From: Pseudovibrio sp. Alg231-02
GTDB taxonomy: Bacteria; Pseudomonadota; Alphaproteobacteria; Rhizobiales; Stappiaceae
Length of the DNA: 64,000 bases
Direction: 5' to 3'
Assembly: GCF_900143565.1 (NCBI RefSeq)
Contig: NZ_FREX01000003.1
Span: 124,001 to 188,000 of the forward strand
The position numbers were made by a program, and so were the translations under genes. Positions within the stretch are counted from its first letter, which is position 1; each line of letters begins with the position of its first letter. Below, in pieces: positions 1 to 8,816 of the stretch. The notes under the pieces were generated by a model, which was given only the letters and a program-made list of their open reading frames with translations, did no database searches and was not told where the DNA came from.

Positions 1-127
1 AGAGACAATTTGTGCAGAGCTTCATGCGCGCAGGGATTAAGTAGGGAAATCGTAATTCTTACCCCTCAAATTTAAATGAAATGGGTGACCTTTGAGGAGG
101 TTCACGACAGTTTTTTGAGGGGAATGA

Positions 128-322
128 ATGAAACTTACCGCGATCACAGCCAGTATCTTTGCAGTATTACTCGGAATTTCTGGGTGTGCAGTGGTTTCAG
201 TCGGGGGAGCTGCGGTCTCGGTTGCTACAACTGCAGTAACAACAACTGCAAAGGTTGGAACAAGTGTCGTAGGAGGAGCGGTGGATCTTGCTATTCCGGA
301 CGATAACGAAGACGACGAGTAA
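128..322 (+). CDS. Small lipoprotein, function unknown
   Basis: A 64-residue protein. A Shine-Dalgarno-like GAGGGG lies just upstream of the ATG. Residues 1-19 form a signal peptide ending in ISGC, which fits a lipobox, so Cys20 would be lipidated and the mature protein anchored in a membrane facing the periplasm. The rest is a low-complexity Ala/Val/Thr/Gly stretch followed by a strongly acidic tail (DDNEDDE). This style is common among small alphaproteobacterial envelope lipoproteins (NF-type names only). I recognise no enzymatic motif. Its neighbour downstream is on the opposite strand, so it is probably monocistronic. Confidence 0.7.
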   Translation: MKLTAITASIFAVLLGISGCAVVSVGGAAVSVATTAVTTTAKVGTSVVGGAVDLAIPDDNEDDE

Positions 323-360
323 TAGGCCTGTTACTTCAAATGGATAGCGTAGTGTTTAAA

Positions 361-759
361 TTAATCTACGCTAACGGTTTCAGTGCTCGCCAAAACCACT
401 TCTATTGCGCGGTGCAACTCGGACATTTGGTCTTCGTCGAGGACTTCAACAAGTTCACTGCGCGTTTCTACATCCAGCTGCTCAAGTGTAAATTTCTCTG
501 CAGGAAGCTCTACGAGAGGTTCAGAACTGGCAGAAATCGGCAGAATTGGGCTATCTAGGCGCTCTGCTTTGACGCGAGCATCTTCCAAAATGACATGCAC
601 GAGGCCGCGGCGGTCGTCGGGGAGATTAACCTCGGCAACGATCGCATTGACAGTGTCGCGGTCTCCCAGCAGCAATACTGGCGGCTTGGAAGTCGCAGAA
701 TTAGTCATCGAGAGGGCAGTCAGCAACGCGCCCATAAACACTACTAGAAGATACGGCAT
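361..759 (-). CDS. Hypothetical exported protein
   Basis: A 132-residue protein that I do not recognise. Residues 1-24 resemble a signal peptide or single membrane anchor (hydrophobic LLVVFMGALLTAL followed by small polar residues). The mature part is acidic and rich in Glu, Asp, Val and Leu, with no Cys, and is probably periplasmic. It lies 25 bases downstream of the GDPD-family gene on the same strand, so co-transcription with that gene is plausible. No strong ribosome binding site was seen in front of the ATG. Confidence 0.55.
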   Translation of the reverse strand: MPYLLVVFMGALLTALSMTNSATSKPPVLLLGDRDTVNAIVAEVNLPDDRRGLVHVILEDARVKAERLDSPILPISASSEPLVELPAEKFTLEQLDVETRSELVEVLDEDQMSELHRAIEVVLASTETVSVD

Positions 760-784
760 ATACTAGATTCTTACGGTCTAAGTG

Positions 785-2635
785 TCAGTTCAAGCTCAGA
801 TTATACAGGACAGAAGTATGAAGTAATAACCGCTCGAACTGGTTCATTTCTTTATATTCTTCCAGGGTGTTACGCGCCAGTGCAGGATCATCCGTGATAA
901 TTCCATCTACGCCCATGGAGATGTAGCGCAACATTGTAGACGGATTGTTAACCGTCCAGACAAAAACCTGCTTATTGGTCTCTTGTGTCCTTCTTATGAA
1001 GCTCAAAGAGGCGGAGGCGGAGGAGACGGCTACGAAGTTTCCTTTGAGTTCGGAGAAATTACCGATAGATGTGGCGGTAAGAAGGCCGATGTTCCAATTT
1101 GGTTCTAATTTTCGCATTCTTGAGAGGGCTGATCGCTCTAACGACATGATTGCTATGTCGTTTTCCATGTCAGCCTGCGTGATGATGCGTGCGACCTCAT
1201 TTTCGAGGTGTTCGTTGCGGCTGCGGGGATAATATTTGAGCTCGATGAGGAGAACTGCCTTCCCCCTCACAATCTCAAGCGCCTCGCGAAGCGTTGGGAC
1301 GCGTTCACCCTGAAACTCCATCCCAAACCATCCGCCCACATCGAGAGCCTGGATTTCCTCCAGTGTCAGGTCCCAGACATTGGCTGGCTTGCTGATGAGG
1401 CGCATGAAGTCGCTGTCGTGGGCGATGACCACGGAGCCGTCTGCGGCTTCCTGAACATCGACTTCAATCCAGTCGGCTTTGTCCTCAATTGCTCGCTCCA
1501 GTGCTGCTATGGTGTTTTCCGGCGCGTGGGCGGAGGCCCCGCGGTGGGCGATGATCAGGACGTCTTTTTGCGGCAGATCGGCTGAGACCCAATACGTCCC
1601 TGTCAGCACCACGATGGTTCCGACCACTCCAATGAGAGCGGCAAGGCGCATAGGTGTCAGTGGGTTGGCCCACTTACTCTCCAGCTTTGGCGTATGCGGC
1701 ACCTCAGAGAACGTGTGCCCCTTTCCATCGGCAACGAACAAAGCTGCCTTGAAAAGCAACGCCATAGTGCCAGACATCACGCCACTGATCAGTGTATTGC
1801 CGACCAACAGAAGCACGACGAGACTGCCCAGGATCGCTGCCAATGTCTCGGGGGAGCTCTCCCCAAACGAAATGGCGTAGGAGCCGATCAGTTCCAGCGA
1901 GATCAGGAAGAACGCATGGATGAGGATGTCCAGAAGTAACCACAGCGAGACGGCACCTGCAAAGACAGGACGGAGGCCACGCGAGAGGAACCGGGCCCGC
2001 GAAAAGGCGGAGCCAACAGGATGATCTCTCAGCACCACAAGCGGCAAAGACAGGCCCCAGACGAGGATTGCATAGAGGGGCATAACGATTACCAGCGCCA
2101 CCCCAATTCCAATGAAGAAGGCAGCCATCCAGAACTCAACGGGTTGAAACTGGAGGTAGTAACTGAAGTCATGCTCCTGCAAAAAGATTAGTATACTCAG
2201 TGCGATAATGACAAGACCCGGGATCATTGCCATCACTAACCGCTGTGTCAGCCGCCATGTAAACATACCAAGGCGGGGAAACATGCTGAGCGTTGAGAAC
2301 AGGGCATTCCGTGCAGCAGGGAATGCATTCTCTTGCCTGTCCAGCACCGCGAGCAGAGCAACCTGCTCAAGCAGTGCCATAGCGATGAAGACGACGACAA
2401 AGAAGAAGGCACCGAGCAGCCCAATCGGCGACAGAAAGAAAGACGCGATCTCATAATCGGCCAGCACTGCATTGCCGGAAAGGCCAATAACGAAGTTGCC
2501 GATACCAGCAACAATAGGTGTGATTGCAACTGCACCGAGAAAAACAAAGGCATAGTGAACCAGCAGCAAGCGAAATGCGTTTGCTTTCCAGCCACGAAGT
2601 ATCAATTGAGCAAGCGTGTTTAATCGAGCTGCCAT
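785..2635 (-). CDS. Membrane-anchored glycerophosphodiester phosphodiesterase
   Basis: Predicted to hydrolyse glycerophosphodiesters to glycerol-3-phosphate plus an alcohol. The 616-residue protein has two halves. Residues 1-345 contain multiple hydrophobic segments and match the membrane domain found N-terminal to some GDPDs. From about residue 358 a GDPD catalytic domain begins, with the hallmark IIAHRGAS (His364, Arg365), then PENT, an EVDV metal-binding motif and AHDSDF with the second catalytic His. The C-terminal half ends with the usual W(T)VNN and GVDGIITDDP motifs of the barrel. The domain architecture is complete and the length is usual for the two-domain type. Substrate specificity cannot be read from the sequence. 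Confidence 0.9.
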   Translation of the reverse strand: MAARLNTLAQLILRGWKANAFRLLLVHYAFVFLGAVAITPIVAGIGNFVIGLSGNAVLADYEIASFFLSPIGLLGAFFFVVVFIAMALLEQVALLAVLDRQENAFPAARNALFSTLSMFPRLGMFTWRLTQRLVMAMIPGLVIIALSILIFLQEHDFSYYLQFQPVEFWMAAFFIGIGVALVIVMPLYAILVWGLSLPLVVLRDHPVGSAFSRARFLSRGLRPVFAGAVSLWLLLDILIHAFFLISLELIGSYAISFGESSPETLAAILGSLVVLLLVGNTLISGVMSGTMALLFKAALFVADGKGHTFSEVPHTPKLESKWANPLTPMRLAALIGVVGTIVVLTGTYWVSADLPQKDVLIIAHRGASAHAPENTIAALERAIEDKADWIEVDVQEAADGSVVIAHDSDFMRLISKPANVWDLTLEEIQALDVGGWFGMEFQGERVPTLREALEIVRGKAVLLIELKYYPRSRNEHLENEVARIITQADMENDIAIMSLERSALSRMRKLEPNWNIGLLTATSIGNFSELKGNFVAVSSASASLSFIRRTQETNKQVFVWTVNNPSTMLRYISMGVDGIITDDPALARNTLEEYKEMNQFERLLLHTSVLYNLSLN

Positions 2636-2884
2636 ACCCTGTTCTTATCGTTGTTGGTGCAGACAGACTGGCTGATTGATGCCAATTAAATGCAATGTAC
2701 CTGAAGAAGGTTCCGTAAGAGCGCATAGGTGCTGCGAAGTCAAGATATGCCAAACAAACGGTAACAGTTGAGCGGGGGATTCGCGTATTTTCCCAATATT
2801 ATCCCATTTATTTATGCGAATGATTTGCAACTGCAAAAGTGCGGAAAAGCTTTTAATGACAATAAGTTGCAACTGAAACTCATA

Positions 2885-2901
2885 TTTAGAAATACTCTAA
2901 A
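2885..2901. promoter_or_regulatory. Irr-type iron control element (candidate)
   Basis: The 17-base sequence TTTAGAAATACTCTAAA is an inverted repeat with one imperfect arm position. It matches the ICE/Irr consensus TTTAGAA-N3-TTCTAAA at 13 of 14 arm bases. Irr is the heme-responsive Fur-family regulator of Hyphomicrobiales. It lies 169 bases before the imelysin start, which fits regulation of an iron-acquisition operon. Binding is inferred only from the motif and context. Confidence 0.65.
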
Positions 2902-2927
2902 CTACTGAAAGTGCACGTTTTTAAACT

Positions 2928-2942
2928 TGACAACAATAGTCA
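2928..2942. promoter_or_regulatory. RirA-type IRO box (candidate)
   Basis: TGACAACAATAGTCA fits the TGA-N9-TCA pattern of RirA boxes. The pattern is short and expected by chance about once per 4 kb, so the support comes mainly from its place 27 bases after the Irr-like box and upstream of an iron-linked operon. Confidence 0.45.
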
Positions 2943-3070
2943 GGAATATGAAATAGCCGCAGTTTTCTCACGCTTTAGGGCGTGACAACATTTGGCAAAC
3001 TGAATTCGTGCAGCCCGGATTTTCCGCTCGCAGCGCGAGGCGAATTCACTGCACATTTAAGGGGATTACA

Positions 3071-4339
3071 ATGAGCTTTATCCGTGGCGCTTTGCTCGGC
3101 ACTGTAGCACTCGGCAGCCTTTCTACTGTTGCTGTCGCTGCAACTCCTTCTGACGTTCTTGCAACCTACGGCGACATCGCCCAGGCAGCGTTTGAAGACT
3201 CTCTGACAACTGCGAAGACCCTTCAGGGTGCAGTGGACGCGCTTGTCGCAGAGCCAACTGAAGACAACCTGAAGGCCGCACGCCGCGCATGGATTGCAGC
3301 TCGTAACCCATACCAGCAGACAGAAGTTTACCGCTTTGGTAACGCGATCGTTGATGACTGGGAAGGCAAGGTCAACGCCTGGCCGCTTGACGAGGGTCTG
3401 ATCGACTACGTTGATGGTGCTTACGGCAATGAGTCTGAAGAGAACCCGTTTTACGCAGCAAACATCATTGCAAACACTAAATTGACTGTTGCTGGCGAAG
3501 AAATCGACGCCACTGAAATCACCCCTGCGCTGCTTGCTGAGCAGCTTCAGGAAGCTGGTGAAGTGGAAGCAAACGTTGCGACCGGTTACCACGCAATTGA
3601 ATTTCTGCTGTGGGGACAAGATTTGAACGGAACGGGGAAAGGTGCTGGCAACCGTCCTGCTTCTGACTTCGACGCTGCAAATTGCACTGGCGGCAATTGT
3701 GAGCGCCGTGCAGACTACCTTCAGGCTGCAACGAAGCTGCTTATCACCGATCTGGAAGAGATGGTCGCAGCATGGAAAGCCGACGGCGCAGCACGTAAAG
3801 AGCTGGCTGATAAAGGCGAAGCTGCAGGCATCGCAACCATCCTGACCGGCATGGGTTCCCTGTCTTACGGTGAACTGGCTGGTGAGCGCATGAAGCTCGG
3901 CCTTATGCTGAACGATCCTGAAGAAGAGCATGACTGCTTCTCTGACAACACCCATATGTCCCACTACAACGACGTGGTTGGCATCAACAACGTATTCCAG
4001 GGTAAATACACCCGCGTTGATGGTTCTGTTGTTGAAGGCGCTTCCCTTAAGGACTTGCTTGCAAAGGCAGATTCCGCTGTTTCAACTGAGTTGGAAGGCA
4101 AGCTGAATGCTTCCCTCGGCACTTTCACAGCCATGAAAACCCGCGCTGAAACCACTGAATCCTACGACCAGATGATTGGCGAAGGAAACACAGAAGGTAA
4201 TGCAGTGGTACAGGCTGCTATCGATAGCCTGGTTGACCAGACATCTTCCATTCAGCGTGCTGTTCAGGTGCTGAAGCTTGAAAATATTGCATTCGAAGGC
4301 TCCGACAGCCTCGACAACCCTTCTGCAGTATTCGAATAA
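3071..4339 (+). CDS. Imelysin-family iron-regulated periplasmic protein
   Basis: A 422-residue exported protein of the imelysin (peptidase M75/IrpA/ICMP-like) family, thought to bind iron in the periplasm as part of ferrous or ferric iron uptake. The start at 3071 is preferred over the in-frame ATG at 3008 because AAGGGG stands before it and a clean signal peptide follows, cleaved near the VAVAA motif at about residue 24. The family signature GxHxxE is intact: GYHAIE at residues 172-177. A second typical motif, GTGKGAGNRP, and two later Cys residues are present. It is the first gene of a four-gene unit with DHOR, a second imelysin and a DUF1513 protein; this set recurs in alphaproteobacteria. 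Upstream Irr-like and RirA-like boxes suggest iron control. Confidence 0.9.
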   Translation: MSFIRGALLGTVALGSLSTVAVAATPSDVLATYGDIAQAAFEDSLTTAKTLQGAVDALVAEPTEDNLKAARRAWIAARNPYQQTEVYRFGNAIVDDWEGKVNAWPLDEGLIDYVDGAYGNESEENPFYAANIIANTKLTVAGEEIDATEITPALLAEQLQEAGEVEANVATGYHAIEFLLWGQDLNGTGKGAGNRPASDFDAANCTGGNCERRADYLQAATKLLITDLEEMVAAWKADGAARKELADKGEAAGIATILTGMGSLSYGELAGERMKLGLMLNDPEEEHDCFSDNTHMSHYNDVVGINNVFQGKYTRVDGSVVEGASLKDLLAKADSAVSTELEGKLNASLGTFTAMKTRAETTESYDQMIGEGNTEGNAVVQAAIDSLVDQTSSIQRAVQVLKLENIAFEGSDSLDNPSAVFE

Positions 4340-4347
4340 GATATCCA

Positions 4348-4375
4348 GTCCCGCACGAGACACCTCGTGCGGGAC
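4348..4375 (+). terminator. Strong intercistronic hairpin
   Basis: A perfect 12-base-pair GC-rich stem (GTCCCGCACGAG against its complement) with a four-base loop starts 9 bases after the imelysin stop. It is followed by only a few T residues, so it is more likely a partial terminator or an mRNA-stabilising hairpin than a full stop. It would let the first imelysin be made in excess of the downstream genes. Confidence 0.6.
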
Positions 4376-4468
4376 TTATCCCCCTCGCCTTTTGTTTGCG
4401 TTGTTATGTGCGTTCATTTGCGTGTTTTAGCGTTTTTGCGAAGGCCTATGTAAATACAGGCACCCGTT

Positions 4469-6013
4469 ATGCCAGGAATGGTTCCAGCCACACTTCGCCG
4501 TCGTGCAGGAGTGATAGCCACTACCACCGCTTTTACCAGCTTCCTCATTCCCGCCGCTTCTGCTGTTGATCTGAACCAGCGTACCGATCTCAGTGACGGG
4601 GATAAAGCGAAAGTCAGCCGGGTTTTGAAGGCACCGACTGATTTCTCTAAAGCTGAAAATTTTGAGTTGATGCAAGCGGGAAAAACAACGACCCGGAAGC
4701 CTCTCAATCGCGCTGTCTTTACCTACCCAAGTGCCAACCTCCCTTTCGAGCAGCATCAGGACTTCCGTCTGGGTGAGAGCCTGTTCCAGAAATTCTGGGT
4801 GTCGACCCCGAGTTCTACGCGCGCCTCTGATGGTCTTGGCCCTCTGTTTAATGCCCGCGCCTGCGAAAGCTGTCACCCGAAAGCAGGGCGCGGTCGCCCG
4901 CCGGTTGATGACGAACGCCCAGTTTCCATCTTCATGCGCCTCTCAGTTGCCCCTTCCACGCCGGAAGAGCGGGCTCTGATTGAGAGCGGTGAAGTGCCTC
5001 TCCTTCCCGAGCCGACCTATGGTGGCCAGCTGCAGAACTTTGGCGTGCCGGGCGTGCCCGGAGAAGGTGAGATGAAGATCACCTATGAAGAGATCAAGAT
5101 TGATCTTTCTGAAGGTGAGACTGCCTCTTTACGCAAGCCGACCTACACCATTGAGAATCTGGCTTATGGACCGATGTCTGAACATGCGCTGATTTCGGCT
5201 CGTGTTGCGCCGCCAATGATTGGCCTTGGCCTGCTGGAAGCGATTGCAGACACTGACATCACCTCTCAAGCTGATCCGGAGGATGCTGACGGTGATGGCA
5301 TTTCTGGCCGTGTAAGCTGGGTGAACCCTGCTGACCCTGACACCAAGCAGGTTGGCCGCTTTGGCTGGAAAGCCTTGAACGCGACCGTGCAATCTCAATC
5401 TGCTGGCGCATTTGCAGGCGATATCGGCATTTCGACACCGTATGACCTGCGCAATTATGGAGACTGCACCGAAGCTCAGACTGCGTGCTTTGAGCAAGCA
5501 CATGGCGAGCAGGCGCATCTTGGTGTTTCAGAAGCGCCTGACCCGGTTCTGGACCTTGTGGTGTTCTATTCTCAAAACCTTGCCGTGCCAGCGCGTCGTG
5601 ATGCAAATGACGCCCAAGTACTTGCTGGTAAAAAGGTATTTTACGAGACAGGTTGCGTAAGCTGCCATACGCCCAAATATGTCACCAGCCGCACAGCTGA
5701 AAACCCGGAGCATCAGTTCCAGCTGATCTGGCCTTATACAGACCTGCTGTTGCACGATATGGGCGAAGGTTTGTCTGATGGTCGCCCAACAGGTTCTGCC
5801 AGCGGAAAGGAATGGAAAACACCGCCACTTTGGGGTATTGGATTGACTGAAACTGTCAATAATCACAGGTTCTTCCTGCACGACGGACGTGCCCGCGGCC
5901 TGCTGGAAGCTGTGCTGTGGCATGGTGGCGAAGCGGAAGCCGCCAAAACCCGTGTGGTTGAAATGCCTGCTAAGGATCGAGCCAATCTGATCCGGTTCCT
6001 GGAGTCTCTTTGA
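4469..6013 (+). CDS. Di-heme oxidoreductase (DHOR/DUF1111), c-type cytochrome
   Basis: A 514-residue periplasmic protein of the di-heme oxidoreductase family. An N-terminal Arg-rich segment and hydrophobic stretch ending in PAASA (about residue 34) form the signal peptide. Two CXXCH heme-attachment motifs are present: CESCH at 132-136 and CVSCH at 396-400, as expected for the family. An Asp/Gly-rich loop DPEDADGDGISGR and the C-terminal LHDGRARGLLEAVLWHGGEA are also family hallmarks. Its constant pairing with imelysins suggests a redox role in iron uptake, perhaps oxidising or reducing iron for capture. The stop overlaps the next start (TGATG), so translation is coupled. Confidence 0.9.
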   Translation: MPGMVPATLRRRAGVIATTTAFTSFLIPAASAVDLNQRTDLSDGDKAKVSRVLKAPTDFSKAENFELMQAGKTTTRKPLNRAVFTYPSANLPFEQHQDFRLGESLFQKFWVSTPSSTRASDGLGPLFNARACESCHPKAGRGRPPVDDERPVSIFMRLSVAPSTPEERALIESGEVPLLPEPTYGGQLQNFGVPGVPGEGEMKITYEEIKIDLSEGETASLRKPTYTIENLAYGPMSEHALISARVAPPMIGLGLLEAIADTDITSQADPEDADGDGISGRVSWVNPADPDTKQVGRFGWKALNATVQSQSAGAFAGDIGISTPYDLRNYGDCTEAQTACFEQAHGEQAHLGVSEAPDPVLDLVVFYSQNLAVPARRDANDAQVLAGKKVFYETGCVSCHTPKYVTSRTAENPEHQFQLIWPYTDLLLHDMGEGLSDGRPTGSASGKEWKTPPLWGIGLTETVNNHRFFLHDGRARGLLEAVLWHGGEAEAAKTRVVEMPAKDRANLIRFLESL

Positions 6014-7110
6014 TGCGGTTTAAGCGCGCTGTCACGCTCTCTCTGGCTGTTGCCTCGGCAATCGTTGTCTCTGCGCCCTCTTTTGCGGCAGATACCACTG
6101 ACTATGCTCAGTTCCCACGCTCCAGCGTAGAGCACTATATTCGCCCGGCGACCAAACAGCTTGCCAGCGCGCTGACCGACCTTGAGAAACGGACTGGGGA
6201 TTTGTGCACCAGTTCCACGACTGAAAGCACCACGGCCTTTAACGAGGCTTTCAGCAAATCCGTTGCTGCACTCGCTGGCGTTGACTTTTTACGCTATGGG
6301 CCGATGGCGCAGGACAACCTTGCTCAGCGCCTCGCCTTTTTGCCGGACAGTCGCGGTGTGGTGCGGCGCCAGATCAATAAGGTGGTTGCCAAGCAGGACC
6401 CTACTGTTCGCGACCCCGCTTCCCTTTCTGTCAAAAGCGTTGCCTTGCAAGGGCTGACTGCTCTTGAGCGCATCTCTTACGCCAGCGATGGCACTTTGAC
6501 GCTTGGTTCTGGCAAGGACGCTGTTTACCTTTGCGATTATGCCGAGAGCATCAGCATCAATCTGGTTGGTGCCGGATTGGAACTTGAAGCCGAATGGGCT
6601 GACCCTGACGGTTTTTCCAAAGTGCTTCTGGAGCCAACCAAAGGTGGCGGTGTGGTGCACACCCACAAAGAAGCTGCGGAGATGGTGTTCAATGCCATCA
6701 CTACGGGTCTGATTGTCGACAAAGACCAATATCTGCTTGTTGTGCTTGGCAAGACTGAGAAGAAGGCCAATCCGAAGAAAGCTCCATTTGCCCGCAGCGG
6801 TAATGCTGTCACCTACCTTTCAGCCAGCCTTGCGGGTTTGCAAGGCGCTTTGAATGCAGGTGGCTACGCAAAGGTGCTGGAAGACGAGCAGGACTGGGTG
6901 GAAAGCTCGCTGAACTTTGAATTTTCCAATGCGCAGCGTGTGCTTGCTAACCTGCCAAAACCACTTCAGGACACTGGCAAAGAGCCAGAGGTGCGCGAGC
7001 AACTGCGTTATCTCATCACCATTATCGATGGCATCAAGGTGGTGATGGCAGAAGACCTTGCTGGCTATGTCGGCCTTGCAGGAGGCTTTAATGCGCTTGA
7101 TGGCGACTAA
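6013..7110 (+). CDS. Second imelysin-family protein
   Basis: A 365-residue exported imelysin-domain protein. ATG at 6013 is chosen over a TTG three bases upstream: GGAG at 6001-6004 is well spaced and the ATG overlaps the DHOR stop. The signal peptide is residues 1-24, ending in SFAA. The imelysin fold region is recognisable (the segment beginning VEHYIRPATKQL and the later LTALER), but the signature GxHxxE reads GLTALE at 147-152, so the histidine is replaced by Thr149. This suggests a structural or partner-binding role rather than the same metal site as the first imelysin. It overlaps the next gene by 20 bases. Confidence 0.87.
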   Translation: MRFKRAVTLSLAVASAIVVSAPSFAADTTDYAQFPRSSVEHYIRPATKQLASALTDLEKRTGDLCTSSTTESTTAFNEAFSKSVAALAGVDFLRYGPMAQDNLAQRLAFLPDSRGVVRRQINKVVAKQDPTVRDPASLSVKSVALQGLTALERISYASDGTLTLGSGKDAVYLCDYAESISINLVGAGLELEAEWADPDGFSKVLLEPTKGGGVVHTHKEAAEMVFNAITTGLIVDKDQYLLVVLGKTEKKANPKKAPFARSGNAVTYLSASLAGLQGALNAGGYAKVLEDEQDWVESSLNFEFSNAQRVLANLPKPLQDTGKEPEVREQLRYLITIIDGIKVVMAEDLAGYVGLAGGFNALDGD

Positions 7111-8263
7111 GCCCCTTGCTCTGAGCAGACGGCAGTTTCTAACAGGTCTGGCAGCCTCCGGCATCGCTTTGAGCACAAGCAACACGCTGGCTTTTGCCAA
7201 TGGCCTGCCTTTTGCGGAGGCCGAAGACCTGCAACTGTTCGCCAGCGCACTACGCACACCAACGGGCAGCTACGCTCTGGCGGTGTTCAGCGAAGATGGC
7301 GAAATCCTTTATCAAACGCCCCTGCCAGACCGTGGTCATGCCATTTCCTTTGACCGCAACACCATGCGCCTGCTCTCCTTCGCACGCCGCCCCGAGACCT
7401 TCGCCGTGCTTGCAGACCTGACCGGTGCGCGAGAGCCGGTTGTTTTCACATCTCCTGAAGACCGCCATTTCTATGGCCACGGGGTGTTCTCCCCCGATGG
7501 CCGTCTCGCCTATGCGCCGGAAAATGACTTTGCCAACGTGCGCGGTGTCATCGGCGTCTATGATGTTTCCGGCGACCAGCCAAAGCGGATCGGCGAGTTC
7601 GAGAGCTATGGCGTTGGTCCGCATGATTTGCTGATGTCTCCTGACGGCTCTCAGCTCGTGGTTGCCAATGGCGGGATTGAAACACACCCGGACATGGGCC
7701 GCGAAAAGCTGAATCTGGACACGATGAAGCCGAATGTGACCTTCATTGACACCGCAACAGGTGATTTGCTTGCTAAGCAGGCCCTGGGTTCTGATTTGCA
7801 CCAGCTCTCCCTGCGCCACATGAGCTTTGATGGCAATGGTGATGTGTGGGTTGGCGGGCAGTTTCAGGGTGCGAAGGATGCAACGCCTCCGCTGATGGTG
7901 CATCTGGGGCTTGATAAGGCCGCTACAGCTCTGGAGATGCCTCTGGAGCTTACCAAGGGCCTGCAGAACTATGTTGGCAGCGTGGAGATGAACCGCTCCG
8001 GCGACGTGATTGCAGCCTCCTGCCCGCGTGGCGGTAAAATCCTGTACTGGGATGTGGCGCAGCGGTCCTTCATCGGTTTCCACCAGGTTGCAGATGGCTG
8101 TGGTGTGGCTCCGCTGGACGAGGAAAGCTTTGCGATTACTGACGGAAACGGTGCCATCAGCTTTAGTGGAACCGAGGATGGTGTGGCCCAGATTATCAGC
8201 CAGAGCGCTGGCGTCAGCTGGGATAACCACCTGACACCACTGGGTATCTTGCGGGAGGGTTAG
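7091..8263 (+). CDS. Tat-exported DUF1513 family protein
   Basis: A 390-residue protein of the DUF1513 family, the usual last gene of imelysin-DHOR operons. The start at 7091 has GGAGG at 7081-7085 five bases upstream; an ATG at 7058 would add an Ala-rich extension inside the preceding gene without a binding site. A twin-arginine signal is visible: SRRQFLT at residues 12-18, then a hydrophobic stretch. Mature sequence motifs such as RGHAISFD, FYGHGVFSPDGRLAYAPEN and GVGPHDLLMSPDG show a beta-propeller-like repeat pattern. Export as a folded protein suggests a cofactor or metal bound in the cytoplasm. The exact biochemical role is unknown. Confidence 0.88.
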   Translation: MRLMATKPLALSRRQFLTGLAASGIALSTSNTLAFANGLPFAEAEDLQLFASALRTPTGSYALAVFSEDGEILYQTPLPDRGHAISFDRNTMRLLSFARRPETFAVLADLTGAREPVVFTSPEDRHFYGHGVFSPDGRLAYAPENDFANVRGVIGVYDVSGDQPKRIGEFESYGVGPHDLLMSPDGSQLVVANGGIETHPDMGREKLNLDTMKPNVTFIDTATGDLLAKQALGSDLHQLSLRHMSFDGNGDVWVGGQFQGAKDATPPLMVHLGLDKAATALEMPLELTKGLQNYVGSVEMNRSGDVIAASCPRGGKILYWDVAQRSFIGFHQVADGCGVAPLDEESFAITDGNGAISFSGTEDGVAQIISQSAGVSWDNHLTPLGILREG

Positions 8264-8376
8264 GCTCTCCCCGCGCCTTTCCACATTTTCGAGGGTTGTT
8301 GTAATTGGCGCATTGCAGCGCGGCTTAGGATCGGGTAAAGACTACAACACCTCAAGGGCACCTACGCCCGACACAG

Positions 8377-8453
8377 GCACCCGTAGCTCAGTTGGATAGA
8401 GCGCTGCCCTCCGAAGGCAGAGGCCATAGGTTCGAATCCTATCGGGTGCACCA
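8377..8453 (+). tRNA. tRNA-Arg (anticodon CCG)
   Basis: A 77-nucleotide cloverleaf with encoded CCA. Acceptor GCACCCG (8377-8383) pairs with CGGGTGC (8443-8449), followed by discriminator A and CCA. The D arm is TAGCTCAGTTGGATAGA, the anticodon stem is CTGCC/GGCAG with loop CTCCGAA, giving anticodon CCG. The T arm contains GGTTCGAATCC. Everything from its 3' end to about 16,460 looks like an island with a defence gene and a phage remnant, so this tRNA is a likely integration site. Confidence 0.96.
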
Positions 8454-8573
8454 TATTTTTCAATGATTTAGATAGACTTGCGTGACTGTGGATTTCATCA
8501 AAGGAACCACATAGTAACCACGCACAGGTAGCTCATGTGATTTAGTAACTCACCAAATAGGATCAATCGTCCT

Positions 8574-8816
8574 CTAAATTTTTGGTAGGTTGAGACCAGC
8601 CGCCTTCGGGCGGTTTACGATATTCTTCATCTTGTTGAACTCAGTTCCATAAGATTTTTTTATGCCCACGCTATGAGCAAACTCCTTACCCGTCACATGT
8701 TCTAGCTCTTCAGCATACTTAAGTGACTGAAGATGTATCTCCGCAGCTCTGCCTCCTTCAGGAGCCGCATCAATGGCTTGCCGGATTGTGTTAAAGATCT
8801 TGGATTTATCAGCCAT
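8574..8816 (-). CDS. Small HTH-like regulatory protein
   Basis: An 80-residue protein starting MADKSKIF. This start is chosen because TTGAGG stands 8-10 bases upstream; a longer reading from 8906 adds 30 residues without a binding site. The sequence resembles a family of short HTH-like regulators often found near mobile or defence genes. The C-terminal half holds the recognisable part, with TGKEFAHSVGIKKSYGTEF as a candidate helix-turn-helix region. It is divergent from the large helicase-nuclease gene, separated by 378 bases, so it could repress that promoter. The assignment is from memory of similar sequences; the regulatory link is inference. Confidence 0.6.
   Translation of the reverse strand: MADKSKIFNTIRQAIDAAPEGGRAAEIHLQSLKYAEELEHVTGKEFAHSVGIKKSYGTEFNKMKNIVNRPKAAGLNLPKI

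Larger units (their letters stand above)
2636..3070. other. Intergenic region, divergent promoters
   Basis: This 435-base AT-rich gap separates the GDPD gene (reading left) from the imelysin operon (reading right). It holds the Irr-like palindrome and the RirA-like box listed separately. A GGGG ribosome binding site at about 3061-3064 precedes the imelysin ATG. No other gene is visible; an in-frame upstream ATG at 3008 has no ribosome binding site. Confidence 0.6.

Noticed and set aside
2975-3964. A 329-codon minus-strand frame over the first imelysin gene
   Set aside because: It is antisense to a clearly conserved imelysin gene and has no family features.
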